From: Apteryx mantelli
Lineage: Eukaryota > Chordata > Aves > Apterygiformes > Apterygidae
NCBI RefSeq assembly: GCF_036417845.1
Contig: NC_089979.1
Coordinates: 29,012,958 to 29,076,957, forward strand
Length of the DNA stretch: 64,000 nucleotides
Reading direction: 5' to 3'
Positions 23,850-35,699 of the stretch are shown in pieces. The translations under genes were made by a program, and so were the position numbers. The notes under the pieces are model-generated. The model saw nothing but the letters and a program-made list of their open reading frames with translations, searched no databases and was not told the origin of the DNA. How positions within the stretch are numbered: position 1 is the first letter of the stretch; every line of letters begins with the position of its first letter.

Positions 23850-25017
23850 GATGTTACTAATCCAAGAACTTGTGTGAGGAAACAAACATCTTTTTTATTA
23901 TTATTATATTACTGTCTCAGTCGTTGCTATCGAACCTTCATAGCAAGACAGCGTGACATACATTTCTCGACATTTGCTTTCTCTTATGCCTTTCAGATTA
24001 GGCTGAGACTGGGCAGACATATCTTTTGCACCCAAAAAGAAAAAAATAGCCAACTCATTTCAATTTCAGAAACCCTAAAACAGCTCAGTGCTGAGTTTGA
24101 TGAGCAACTTAGGCATTAGTTATTAACAAATTTGACACAAAGTAGATAGGAGGTCAATAAGATGCACACAGTAATTAAACTGCAAAGTCTGCATTGTTTT
24201 TAAGTAACGCCATTGGGATGCAGGATGCTTCGGTGGATGTGTTTTAAGAAACAACACAATAACATCTATAAACAGAAGATAAAAGGATATTTTTAGCTGT
24301 TACAGATAGGGAGAAAAACCCTCTGGAAAAGATTAATATTTTCTGGATTTAACATTGTTATTTCTTTTTATGGCAGTTCGATATTAAAATAGAATTGATC
24401 AGATCACTAGCCGATCAAAACCAAAATGAATAATTACATGTATTTGCAATATGCATGTGTGTACTTGTCTTTATGTATAACTAATTTTTATGATGTAATT
24501 TAATTTCTGGTCAAAGTCCGTGGGTCCATGATAACCTCCCTTCCTTCTACACTGACAGTCATATCTTTCTACCATAGCATGTCATGAAGATTAATGATCT
24601 TCCATTACTAATTTAAATCATTTATCGTTCCTTAGTTTCCCCATAGAGGATATAATTGTTCCTTTGAGATTTTATTATTTTATTACACATAATATTTAAA
24701 ACAAAAATCTGCTGAGCCTTTTCCAGATTGAATATGTTCTGAATTGCAAATATCACAATGGGGTTGGTGAACTGCAGCAAGGAGTTTCGGTTCCTTTCTT
24801 AAGAAAATTCCCAGCATGAGTACTTATGCAATTATGTATTTGCATGAGCATTCACCACACTTGCCTCGAATGTCCTTGCAGACCAAATGCTTTCTAGTGT
24901 AGAATAAAAAAGGTGTTTAATATTATTAAAGAATACTGGTGGCTTTCATTTTGGCAATAGCTCACAAGAACCCTTTCAATCTACTCATTGATTACTCCTT
25001 TCCAGTAACATCCTCCA
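23850..25017. other. AT-rich non-coding stretch
   Basis: No recognised gene or repeat. It lies between the LTR-like segment and the TATA/broken-frame unit. Confidence 0.5.
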
Positions 25018-25020
25018 GTA

Positions 25021-25028
25021 TATAAAAG
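25021..25028 (+). promoter_or_regulatory. TATA box
   Basis: TATAAAAG, preceded by CCAGTA. A short open frame starts 8 bp later, too close for a normal 5' UTR, so the pairing with that frame may be accidental. Confidence 0.3.
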
Positions 25029-25035
25029 TTCACAA

Positions 25036-25338
25036 GTGCTGCCCCCAAGACGATGGATTCTCCTGCAGCTCTGCACTGAGGTGGAAGAAGACTCACACAC
25101 TCTGGTGTACAGAAAGTGTTTCCAGCTCCAATTCCTACTCTCGTGTGCTTCTGGGAAACGACAAATTCCAGATGCTCTGTGCTATGAGCTGGATATAGAT
25201 TCCCAGTTTAGCCCTGAAGAAATAAAGTAGCATGTGAAAGAGATTACACAGATCCACAAAGATTTAATAAAAGAAAGTTCTCAGGGCAGGGAGAGGGGAG
25301 AAAAAGAAATGAGAAAAGTGTTTCCAAGCAGCATCTGA
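25036..25338 (+). pseudogene. Possible broken coding fragment with one in-frame TAG
   Basis: The frame is open for 64 codons to a TAG at 25228-25230, then continues open in the same frame for 36 more codons to TGA. Sequence on both sides of the stop is hydrophilic and protein-like: DIDSQFSPEEIK before it, HVKEITQIHKDLIKESSQ after it. One C-to-T change from a glutamine codon would explain the TAG. AATAAA-type sequence (TTTAATAAAAG) lies near 25261-25271 inside the second part. I do not recognise the family. It could be a decayed exon or processed pseudogene, or chance. Confidence 0.2.
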
Positions 25339-25339
25339 T

Positions 25340-26590
25340 TATAAAGCTAGGAAGTGCTTGTGTTGCCAGATCATTGCATTGCTAGGATCACATAGTATGA
25401 CCAGAAAATATTGCATCCTTTGCTATGGTTTCAGACAAAATCATTACAATTCTCATCATTTTCTACACAAATTATCCATAAGGGAGGGCTCCTTTAAACA
25501 GTCATCAGCAATCCAACTCATGATCATCGTACAGTGGTTGCTGTTGCTAAGGCTATATCTACACAGCAGAGTGCATAATAAATTCATAGACTGTGGCATG
25601 CAAGAGTATTCATATTGAGTATCTGCCAGTGTATCCACAGTGTTTGAGTCCGATCGCAGCTAGCACAGCTTTCTGGCTTGCTCACACGGATTCCAATGCA
25701 CTGTTGCAGTAAATGCACCTATCTACATAGCAGATGAGATTAAAAAAAAAAAAGCACAAAAAAAATAAAAGGCCCCCTTTTGCCTTGGGAATTCCTGCAC
25801 TATCTCTTTACATAGGTATATGGACACTGGAGAAAGAAATGAGATAGAGAGATAGTGACAGGTTTCTCTGTAGATAGGTAGATACATATTTGGGTGTCTT
25901 ATAGAAAATATAACATGCCAGAATTGGATCCCCTAGTTTAAAGGCTTCAGACTACAATTAAAGGTGATAGTTAGATGGAAAAGGGTAATAAGTGTAACTG
26001 TGTCCCTATAAAAGTGCAAAATATATTGGTGACTAGGAATAGGGAAGGACTGTTTGGCAGTGATGATGAGATGGTGTCAGTATGGTAGTCTTGAGTGCTA
26101 CAAAGGGCAGCCCACCTATATGAACAGGGTGTCCCCGTGTATTATTTGAGAAATCAACTTTACGGTTTTTGTTTGCTTGTGTGTTTTTTATCCTGGATCT
26201 TGAGCAACCAAAACTATGCTTAAAAAAACAGTTGATTCAATCAAAAAAACTGGGTAAGTAGTAACCACACCAGAAGTGGCAATTTTCAGTTTCTAACAGT
26301 CCATGTCCAATCCCTCAAACTGAGGCTTTATCGGTCCTCTTTTTTTTCTTCTTTTTTTTTTTTTTTCTAGACATCATAGACAGCAGAAAATCCTCAGTAG
26401 CAGAAGCTATTTAAAGTCCCTGGCCCAATATCGAATCCTCAGATTTGGCAGTAGCGGGTTTCAGCTGGATTTTCTGGGCAGTAAGTAACTCAGCAGCAAA
26501 TTTACTCTTTTTAATACAATGGCAACAGTCCTTGGAAATAACAGGAATGACTTCAGATAGTGCCAAAATTTAAATGAAAAATCTAAGTAT
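25340..26590. other. Non-coding stretch with simple repeats
   Basis: No gene recognised. It contains two neighbouring A runs near 25742-25768 and a pyrimidine tract at 26338-26367 followed by CTAG, a good-looking acceptor with no identifiable exon. Confidence 0.5.
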
Positions 26591-26594
26591 AGCT

Positions 26595-26720
26595 GGCCTT
26601 GCAGCTTGCTGGCAGCACATGCTGCTTTTTTGTGGGAGACCAAGGTCCAGGGTTGAACACTAGGTTCCTGCCTAGCCACCTGGGAGACATCTCATGGGAG
26701 CACCCGGGGCATGGGTGGCA
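26595..26720 (+). mobile_element. Possible tRNA-derived SINE remnant
   Basis: The phrase GTGGGAGACCAAGG, then CAGGGTTGAACACTAGG and CCACCTGGGAGA, resembles the tRNA-like heads (B-box-like GGTTGAA) of old amniote SINEs and the hairpin repeat at 40825-40970. Heavily diverged. Confidence 0.25.
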
Positions 26721-29700
26721 AAGGCGCCAATCACTGACTTGCCTTCCCTACATGCTGGCTTTAAGTACTGGGCTGCAAAGATCCAGTAAGAGAATATGGT
26801 AGAATATGTATTTCATTCAAGATACAGGTATGCACCCCAAAGATCCAAACAAGGCTGCTTTTGAGACAGCTGTGGCCATTTTTATTCTAATAAAGGTGCA
26901 CAGAAGGGACGTAAAGATGACAAAAATGCCTCTCCTCAAGAACAGGAGTTTCCTCTGGGAACAACAGAAACTGGGTATGTATGGTAAATTGAAGAAAATA
27001 ATTGAACTAATTTGTAAAATTACTTTTAAATGTAACTCAGAGAGGTTTGCTGTCTCTACAGCACAAGTGGACACAGTCACCACTTTTGAAGAAAAGTTAA
27101 TGCGAAAAGGCCAAAGGAGAGGAAATCCTTGTGGCTGCAGATTGAACTCGCCTTTTCAGGTGCTCCATAGGAAGGTCTGTGTCCCCTAGCCACCCCTGTC
27201 CCAACTGATGTCTCTGGGATAAGCCTTAGCTCTCTCTTGGGACATAGAGTGGGTCATGTTAGGAGGCTTGTGAACACCTACCCACTGTGTAAGCAGGCTG
27301 CGAGAGCAGTTCTGGGAACTGGGACGCTATCCCAGGCATGAGGCTCTTCTTGCAATGAAATCTCCAGTAGTGTTACCTGTGAAAGGCTGTGTTTTCTCCT
27401 CCATGGAAAAGGCTTAGGGACCTTCCCACAAATTCCAGTTTCTCTAGGCCTGTCAGGACCATCACTGTGGAAACTACACATTTTTGCAATAGCTCTGTCT
27501 ATACAGTACTAATTTTAAACATTGCTTTGGTCAAACTCAGCCACCTCTCAGAACTAAAATATAGGTTGGATGGTACTTAAGTAAGTCCAGGAAGATAGTC
27601 ACTGTCCATATGCTTAAAGTTAAGCACACACCTCAGAGCTTTACAGTAATGTGCCTTCAGCGAAAGGACTAAGACATGGAAAAATTGTATTAATACAACC
27701 GCTTGGATTAACGTGCACTATATTCACCTGCTGGCTTCTATTGAGAATATGTTATCAACAGGCTCCTTTTAAATTTACTTGCTATGATGCTAAGAAGTTT
27801 TTTTACCTCCTTTTGGAAAAAGTCAGTTTTCAATCCAAAGTTGTAAATCCTTGAGAAAGGGATTTCAAGTAGATCCCCACTGTGACTGAAATACAAACAT
27901 ACTAGAGAAAGTGCACCTTGGGATGGCTGCTTCATAACAAACCATACCTTCTCCACCTCAATCAAATTGAGATTGCTATTCTTTAAATATATATCCGAGC
28001 CACCTAGCAAGATATGTTACTTCACTTCCATATGAGGTATTGCAAGTTTTGAAATGCACCCTGGGAAAAGAAAAAATACAGCAACATGCCTAATAAACCT
28101 GAAATAGATCACTTATTCATGTTTAATAAATATAGAGACAAAAATGTGCAGTGAATACCCATAGTGAAGTAAGAAGAAAATCCGCTTCAGTAGCATGTAT
28201 TCATCCCCATGCATAGGATAGTTAGGTGGACGTTTGTAGTGCAATGAAGGTCTTGAAACATTTGTGTTGAGCAGACCTTACCAATAAATATTTAACACTG
28301 TCACAGGCACTCTTTGTCTCTTATTTCTCACCTTCACTTTTGTCAAATACTTAATGCAGAATTCCTTCCATTTCAAACACTGCAATGTTTGAGCAGCCAA
28401 ACCAAACCTCCACCCAGTTGCTGCCCCTGTAAGTCCTGCCTGCAGGAGGCATTCCAACTACATACACAACCTTAACTTTGCCTATTTTCATCTCCTGTGT
28501 ATGTCTTTTTGAAGTTTTCAAATTGTTTAAAAACAGAGAAAAGAAGAAAGAAATAGATTGAGATAGTTTTTCTAGATTTCACCTGAACAGTTACATGCTG
28601 TACGTGTATGTGATATGCACCCACACAACAGACATTTGCTCATGCAGTATACATTGCAAGAAATGCATAATGTTTGAAAGAGGACTTCCCAGTAGGGATC
28701 TGTCACTGCCACATGTTTTGAAGCTGTATTAGGAGTTAGGATAAGGAAAAATCAGATTTAATGGGAAGGATCTACAGTTCAAGCCCGTAGCATACTATTA
28801 CAAGAAATCCATTAACAGTTGTTGCTCATACTACAGAAAACTCATGTGTAAAAACCCTTGCAAAATATTTCTATGGGGATGAAGACATCTCACACAGGCA
28901 TTTCTTTGGGCAGCACATTCACTATGACTTGACAGCAAAATGATCAACCTTATCATCTTAATGGTTAACAGTATCAAGTATTTTGATTATAGGGGTCCTA
29001 TAACAATTTTTTTATTATTTATTTAAGAAACAGGTTCAGTAAGCCAGCAATGTGATCAGCATTTACTGACTGCTGGAAAAGTCAACACATTATTTAATTC
29101 AATGCAAGCACAAAAAAAAGAAACAAAGATAGCTACAGTTCACAGGCTGCAAAATCCTATCAAGAAATTTACTACTAATACCTCCTTTCCATTTAAGTAT
29201 TATGGAGAAGGAGGTATAATGGAAATGGAAGTATTATGATCTCCTGTCAAAGTAAATGCATTTAAAATTTTCTTGGATTAGCATTTTCTTTAATAGGCAT
29301 TTATGTTTTATCTAAGCAGTGTTAATTCTAGATAAATCTGAAAAATCATTTGTAATAGTTTATCTAATGTTTCAGGCTGTAAAAAGATATCTTCTTCTGG
29401 ATTTAGCTGATGGAACTAGTAACCAGCCCAGCTCCCCTGGCTGTTCGTTATCAACCGCATGACTGAAGTTATCATCTCCTCAGACCTGCTAGTGGAACTG
29501 ATTACGTGAGTGCTCCCTAACCCGTTTCACTCAAAATAAGCTAAGTTTGCAAAATCCTACTATGTAAAATGTTGTGCATTTGACATTCCGAGAAGTGCGG
29601 TTATGATATGCACCATTTTAATCACTTTTCACATACGGGCAAAGAAGATTAAAGAAATTGTTAAGCATTTCTCATACTTGCATCATTTGGACACCCAGGA

Positions 29701-31550
29701 AATAAAGTTGAGGGTGCTTTTCAGGAAGCTCAAGAGGTCTGGGATATGTGGGAAATGCAGAGCAGAAAAAGGAATCTTTATGAGGCTATTTGTATTAGCA
29801 TATTAAATCTGTTCTGCAGTTGCTTTGCAGAACTGTAAACAAGTCTCATGACCCAAGGTAACTTGACATACGAGAGAGTAAGAGAGAGGGAGAAAGTATT
29901 CGTTACCAGGAAAAAAGTCTTGACCTGATGGAAAGTTGATTACATATGATGCCCATATGTGTACCACAGTCTTTTCACTTAATTATTTTTATTTTTCCTC
30001 TTAGTGTCTTGATAATAGCAAATCCAGGACTGGATTACTACATCCTTAAAAAAATGGAGATCATTTTTTTTTCCAGTTATATATAGCAAAGAAGGAAGCA
30101 TTTGTTTGATAAGTGGAAAAGTGTGAGGGAAAATGGATTTTATTTGAGATTTCTCTAATTATTATTAAAAAGACCTCTCATTAGTAGGTTTTCTGCAGAT
30201 GGAAATGTTGTAAATGCCTTTGGAGATGGGAACTGGACATGGTGGAGGTGGAGGCAGGGCAGGCTGTATGATGCCTCTGCCAGGGGTATTTTCCCAGTGC
30301 CCATATCTACCTTAGCTCCCTGATGTTAGCAGGGAGAGTTGAAAGCTCAACCTGTGCCTGAGGCCACAACGGTACCAAAGTCTGCTCGTAAATGCTGTGG
30401 AATGAAAATGGAGGCTATCCATTGCTAGGAGAAGTTATTTGATCATTTTGCGGTCGCAGTTTCTGCCGTGGACCCAACACTGGAACTCTGCTGAACGAAG
30501 TCAGTGAAAGCCTTTGACGCCACGGCTTTACCACAGCTGCCTCGATGGTCTTTCACTTGTAAGTGAAGCTTCAATTGGGCAGCACCGTGTTTCTGTGTTC
30601 AACAAAAGTTTCCTACTGTCATCAAATGTGAACATAGTAATCTCCCCAAAGAGGTAGAGACTGTCTGTCTTAAATACCTGCATTTTGAGGATAACTTGTG
30701 AGTTGACAGAAGGTTTAGATTCTGACAAAATTCAAACAGTATATTATAGCACTAATAACCGTTACTGGAGTTTTGCAGAGATTTTCCATGTGAGACATTA
30801 TGAACAAGAGTTGCTTTCCTAAAACAACAAGCTATTATTTGATTATATTGCCTGTTTCAGGTGTCCTTTTTGTGTTAAAGAGAGTTTTGCCAATATAGAT
30901 CTTCCAGTATCTGGAAGTACTGATTTCCTGATTCTCTTCCCTCCAGTTTCAGAGGTGCAGACGGGACATGGAAATTGCTCCAAGCACCTTGTTCATCTGT
31001 TGGCCAGGAATCCAGGCAGGTTTTGTCAAAGTTATCAACAGCCTTTGATGTTGCTTTCCAGCCTGATTCGATAAATTTGGCTTTGGCTTTTTTAGGACTG
31101 GGATGACAGAGAATTCCTAGAAGTTATTCTTTCATTTGAAGCACCATTTTAAACCACGGTTTTAAACAGAACTGTTTCCTTTTTGCCTGCCCGCCTGTTC
31201 AGCATATTATGAGGGTCCCAGCAGGCTGTGTGGGGAGGGAGGATTTGCTGCTTATGTGGAAGCGCAGCCCCAGACTAACTGGGAGAGAGCTCCTGCCCCT
31301 GGGTGCTCCTGTGTCACTGAAGTGTGCAGTCACAGGGCTAGTAGGGCTCGTCAGAAACCGTCTTGTCCATCCTCCTGTCCCAGAGTATATCAGTTTTCCT
31401 TTTCCCAGCTTTTCCTTTTACCCCAAGAGAAATCTGTCCAAGAGATGTTTCTAGGATGTCAGTGCTGAAAACTCTGTGACCTTTCTTGCCAGGCTATTCT
31501 AGTGCTTCACTATCTTTACCATTAGAGAGTTTTTCAAAATATTTAACAAT
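26720..31550. other. Long non-coding stretch
   Basis: No recognised gene or confident repeat. The 127-codon plus-strand frame at 26806-27189 overlaps an 88-codon minus-strand frame and resembles nothing I know. GA-rich low complexity lies near 29870-29896. Confidence 0.5.
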
Positions 31551-31599
31551 TCTTGCTGTAATTCATGACAGTTACTCTCCATCCCATTAGCCACTGACA

Positions 31600-32140
31600 C
31601 AAAGAACAGATTTACTCCCTTCCATACTGAAGCAACCTCTGTGTACTTGTTAACGTGTTCCCATCAGTCTTCATTTATTTAGACTAAGTAAACCCAATGT
31701 ATTCAATTTTTGATGGTGGTCATGTTTTCTAAATTGCTGATTGTTCCTCTGGATTCTCCCCATTTCCTCTAATCTTTTTTACTGGCCTGCATTAAACTAT
31801 ACAGAATAATGCAGCTGAGGTCTTACCAGTGTTGAGAAGATCAGAAAGACTGATGTCATCACATCACCTGGCTTGCAGTCTAGACTCAGGTTTGAACATT
31901 CCCAGTTTGGAGGTTGCCTTTCTACAACAGCCTGGCATTACTGAGCTGTGTTTTGATCCATTTTACTCCCAAACGTATTTATGAACTGCCATTAAAACAA
32001 TCATTTCTACCCTACTTTTGTGTAGTTGAACACTTGTGCCAAACTGTGCTACCACTGATTTGTTCCTATAGAATTTCACCCTTTTTTCTAAATGCTGTTT
32101 CTCTGGGATTATATGATCCATGTGGGCCATACTGAGTGGT
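31600..32140 (-). mobile_element. Ancient, highly diverged CR1/L3-type LINE fragment
   Basis: The plus strand keeps the order of phrases found in the complement of CR1-group 3' halves. It has AAGTAAACCCAATGTATTCA, then GTCATGTTTTCTAAA, CTGGATTCTCCCCATTTCC, GAGGTCTTACCAGTGTTGAG, and a degraded GCATTACTGAGCTGTGTTTTG. Similarity is weak and broken by indels, so it is much older than the CR1 copies at 5.4 and 21.2 kb. No usable open frame. Confidence 0.6.
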
Positions 32141-32149
32141 AAGAAAGGG

Positions 32150-33050
32150 TGAGGGATATAATTCTGGAGGAAATCTGCACCCTGCACGTCTCCTACGGGT
32201 TTGTGAGAGCCTCCTCAAGGCTCTTGTTAGATATGCTGCTACTTGCTATTGGGATGAACACTATAGTGGTCCTTATGTTTGCCTTTGAAAAGTGGGGCAT
32301 TAATAGATATATTCAGTTTATCATGTTTGTTCCTATTACCTGAATATTAGACTACTGTTATAAGAACCAATCAAAATTTTATTCAACATGCCTTTCCTAT
32401 TATAACACTTTTCTTTGAGACAAAAAATATTCATGGAAAAATAGAAATTTCTTTGAGCATCTTCCTTATTTTTTGAATGACAAAAATTAAAGCTAGAATA
32501 TGTTCATGAGCATTTAAAATATTTATTTAGATTCTTCTACTGGGAAAAATATGATTTGCTAGTCTGGCCTACCTATGATTATTAACTATTTTCAAAGAAA
32601 ACATGGAATTTTCACATGTGAACATTTGAGGGGTTTTCTTTATCCTCCTATCCCCTTTTTTTGACATTGTACTCATTTTAGTATATTAAAATTAACTGTG
32701 TTCATAGGAATGGTGGGATATTTTAAACTTTTCCTTATTTGTATTTTTCTATCTTGTAACTTTAAAAAATTTTCCTGCCTTTTGTAAAGTCTCACAGTGA
32801 AAGAAACGCAAACAGTGAAGCCTGCGACTGAACATATAAGTATTGTGGGGAAGACTGTCTGCCTTTTCTATTGGCTTTTGCCATATTAGGTATAGCTGTA
32901 GCTAGTTCAGAGAAAGAAGTTTGGATAAGCACTTTTTATGGGAAATTTAATTGGATAGAAAATAGATAAGTTATTACATTAAAAAACTGAAGCACCTGGA
33001 AAGCATGTTATTTAAAGATTTAGAATAGCTTTCAGAAAACAATTTCTGGC
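32150..33050. other. AT-rich non-coding stretch
   Basis: No gene or element recognised. The composition changes sharply to GC-rich near 33055. Confidence 0.55.
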
Positions 33051-33054
33051 ATCA

Positions 33055-33345
33055 ACAGAGGACGAGCCGCTTGCTGCCCTGCAAGCTCATGCCATTCGCT
33101 GGCTTGCGAAGGAAAGGGGTGGGAGTGTGCCGGGGCTGCCTCATGCTGGTGCCACAAACAGGGCGAGGGGCCGGCACAGCAGCACGGCGCTCGGGGCGCT
33201 TGTGTGCCCTGCTCCCGCTGGGCTGGGCAGCAGGCTGCTTCCCCAGGATGAAGCTGGTCTTCCTCAACCTCCCCCATCAATCTCGGACCATGGATGGGTT
33301 TGGGAGCGTCATGGGCAGGTTCGAAATCCTGTCAGTCCAGGTTCG
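33055..33345. promoter_or_regulatory. CpG-rich island-like segment
   Basis: Visibly richer in G, C and CpG than anything around it (for example GGGGCCGGCACAGC, CACGGCGCTCGGGGCGC). Overlapping open frames on both strands are a by-product of the composition. A small CpG island at a promoter or distal regulatory element is plausible; no TATA box or known exon is visible inside it. Confidence 0.4.
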
Positions 33346-33409
33346 CTGCTGCTGAGGACAGTCAGCCAAGCTATACGCAGAATTAGCCCATAGAGGAAAG
33401 GGTGGAATT

Positions 33410-33433
33410 GCCCCAGCTGTTAACAGCTGGGGC
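33410..33433. other. Perfect 24-bp palindrome with paired E-boxes
   Basis: The left arm GCCCCAGCTGTT is followed directly by its exact reverse complement. It holds two CAGCTG E-boxes (33414-33419 and 33424-33429) separated by TTAA. The bases just outside do not pair. It lies about 180 bp upstream of a TATA-like motif. It may bind dimeric bHLH factors; that is inference. Confidence 0.95.
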
Positions 33434-33522
33434 GGCTCAGACCCCAAAACCAAGCAGGAGAGAATTGCAAAATAAACATCTGCCCAAACAGGCTAAGAAG
33501 CAAAGAAGTTAGTGCTGATTAA

Positions 33523-33598
33523 ATTTGCATTTCTGGTGCATATTCTAGTTTGAAATGAGCCACCTTGCCACACCTCTGGGCGGGAGTGTGATTTATAC
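33523..33598 (+). promoter_or_regulatory. Octamer / GC-box / TATA promoter-like array
   Basis: In order on the plus strand: ATTTGCAT (33523-33530, exact octamer on the opposite strand), GCCACACCTC, a GC box GGGCGGG (33578-33584), and a TATA-like TTTATAC (33592-33598). Two more CAGCTG E-boxes follow at 33638 and 33648. A good splice donor lies at 33751/33752. The series would make a compact promoter with initiation near 33620-33630. Confidence 0.35.
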
Positions 33599-33624
33599 AG
33601 CAGGGTCCCCACCACCTTCATTCA

Positions 33625-33751
33625 CTGCCCCTGGTGCCAGCTGGCAGCAGCTGGCTGAACACTGCCGCATCGGTGCTGCCCGGGATCTGCGTCCCCCCAG
33701 CCTGGGGGCAGTGCTTGCGTGCTGAATGGGATATGGCCCGTTTGGGCTCAG
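33625..33751 (+). other. Possible first exon ending at a strong donor
   Basis: Inferred from the upstream promoter-like array and the donor CAG|GTAAGC at 33751/33752. An ATG at 33726 opens a frame (MGYGPFGL) that reaches the donor, but its initiation context is poor and no downstream exon was identified. It could equally be a non-coding exon or not transcribed. Confidence 0.2.
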
Positions 33752-34057
33752 GTAAGCTGTGTCTTGGCAAAGACTCCAGTATGCTGTGAACAGCTAAGAC
33801 TGAGCAAGTACTGTCCCTGCTCCCACGTGAAGCACACCAAGAATTGCTGCCCAAAGATTGTCTGGTCAAACAAGCACATGCTATGCACTTTCTCTGAAAT
33901 GACTGAAGACAGTTTTTTTTCTTTCTTTTTTTGCTGCTTAATCGTGCAGTCTCTTTAAGTTTATAAAATATCTGTGCATGGGTGACCTCACTGCCAGCCC
34001 CTGTGGCGAACCACATCTGCTTGGTACTTCTCAGCTTCGGCTAAAGGGAACCTTCAG

Positions 34058-34071
34058 CCACAGGAGGGCAG
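34058..34071 (+). promoter_or_regulatory. CTCF-like motif
   Basis: CCACAGGAGGGCAG matches the usual CTCF core consensus at 12 of 14 positions by hand. Same orientation as the motif at 35591. Confidence 0.25.
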
Positions 34072-34149
34072 CAGCTCAGCACACTGCGCCGAAGCTGCGG
34101 CTGCAGCCGTGGCAAAATGCAAGGAAAACACAGCAGCGGGGGAAAAAAA

Positions 34150-35455
34150 AGAAAAAAAAAAAGTTATGTGGATAAATACCAGCCACAATAACTTGCCTTA
34201 TTCCGTCCCTCAAGTTACTGTAACGGGATGCTCTGAATGTAGGATAACATCATTTTTAGGGAAGCTGCAGCTGAACTTGTTTTCTTTTCCATATATCTCA
34301 AGTCATAAGTAGATTTAAGTCAATCTCGCAAAATTTGTTCCTTCCATTTCTTGGTACAAAGCATAGGTAACAGACACACACACATCTGATACTCTGGAGG
34401 TGCTCTCTAAGTTCTAATTCTTCTATTAATTTAATTTCCAGTGATTCCAGTGGTGTTTGGTGAAGGATATGTCGCTTAGTTTATACTTATGCTTAAATAT
34501 TTGTATTCTTGCACTATACTGTATTACAAATCTTATTGAAATAAATATCAGAATTTATTAAAGCATTGAGTGATTAAAAGGAAGTTTCAGTATCAAAATG
34601 AGAAAATACTTAAGCTCATTATAATCTTAATTTTAATTAATCTAATTTTAATGAAAATTTAAAAAGAAAAGAACCTACCTAAGCAGCTTTGCAGTGAGAA
34701 TTCAGAAGTGAAAACAAGTTTTTGAGAAGCAATAATTTTAAATGCTGGCCTGATACAAAGCCTATGGTGAAAACTGGCTCAGTGTGGATGAAAATTGCTG
34801 TAATACAGGCTGAATAAAACAATGATGTTTGCACTGCTTTCAGAAGCCTGGACAGAAGCATGACATGCTCCCTGACCCACGCACCAGAAGACATGGGTAG
34901 CTCAGGTGAGCTGCCCTCACTGAGCTCAGAAACCCTCCCTCTCTCTCCTACTGCCTTGCTGCAAATGAGGTCAGGCCTGGCTAGGCAAGGATGCATACAT
35001 GACCTGTTTTTCCAGCTGTATCTCCATGGATTGTGGTCATTATGGATTAAGGACCAAGCACACATAGCCATGCCTGTATCTGAGCCATCCATGGTGCCAA
35101 CTGCATGAAGTAAACCTGTGCTAAAATGGTGCAGAATTCAAGCCTTTTTTTTCCCCCAGGTCGTTCAGAAAAGTGCCCAAAGCCCACTCAACTACAGCCT
35201 TGCCATCAGTCAGTTTGGCTTGTCTATTAAAGCTATGAACATAGTCAGGTGGAAAAAGTTGAGAAAGAAATCTGTAATTTCAAGAAAGACAGCAACACAA
35301 GAAAAATATTACTTTGTATGTGCCAAGAAGTAAGGACATTCTTTTTTATTTTGCACTTTTAAACCAGCAGAATCTTTTTCATTCATGACTGAGCCATCCA
35401 GATGTTCCCACAGTCCAAAATAATATTATTATGGCCAGAGTTAACCCAACTGTAT
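34150..35455. other. Non-coding stretch
   Basis: An A run lies near 34143-34161 and AT-rich sequence at 34440-34680. A 137-codon minus-strand frame at 34679-35092 has no supporting motif and is opposed by a plus-strand frame. Confidence 0.5.
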
Positions 35456-35590
35456 TCTCTGGGGCTGGGCTTGGGGAAAATCGCGAAGGAGTCCATCCCG
35501 CGCAGCCCTGCCGCCGGGTTGCCCCGCTCTTGATGGGAGAAGCAAGCCTGGCAGACCTTTTTACTTTGGTGATGTAATTATTTCAGATAT

Positions 35591-35604
35591 CCACGAGGTG
35601 GTGC
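35591..35604 (+). promoter_or_regulatory. CTCF-like motif
   Basis: CCACGAGGTGGTGC matches the CTCF core at 12 of 14 positions by hand. It lies in a locally GC/CpG-rich patch (35480-35640). Confidence 0.3.
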
Positions 35605-35659
35605 TACGAAGCTTTGGTTGAACCTTGCAGCGGCGCTGGAAACATGACAAAGAGAAAAA

Positions 35660-35689
35660 GTGTGTGTGTGTGTGTGTGGGGGGGGGGGG
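35660..35689. repeat. (TG)n microsatellite followed by a G12 run
   Basis: Alternating TG from 35660 to 35678, running straight into G at 35678-35689. Likely length-polymorphic and error-prone in assembly. Confidence 0.95.
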
Positions 35690-35699
35690 CTTCAATCGG

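Noticed and set aside
34679-35092. 137-codon minus-strand frame
   Set aside because: No supporting motif, opposed by a plus-strand frame, near chance length.
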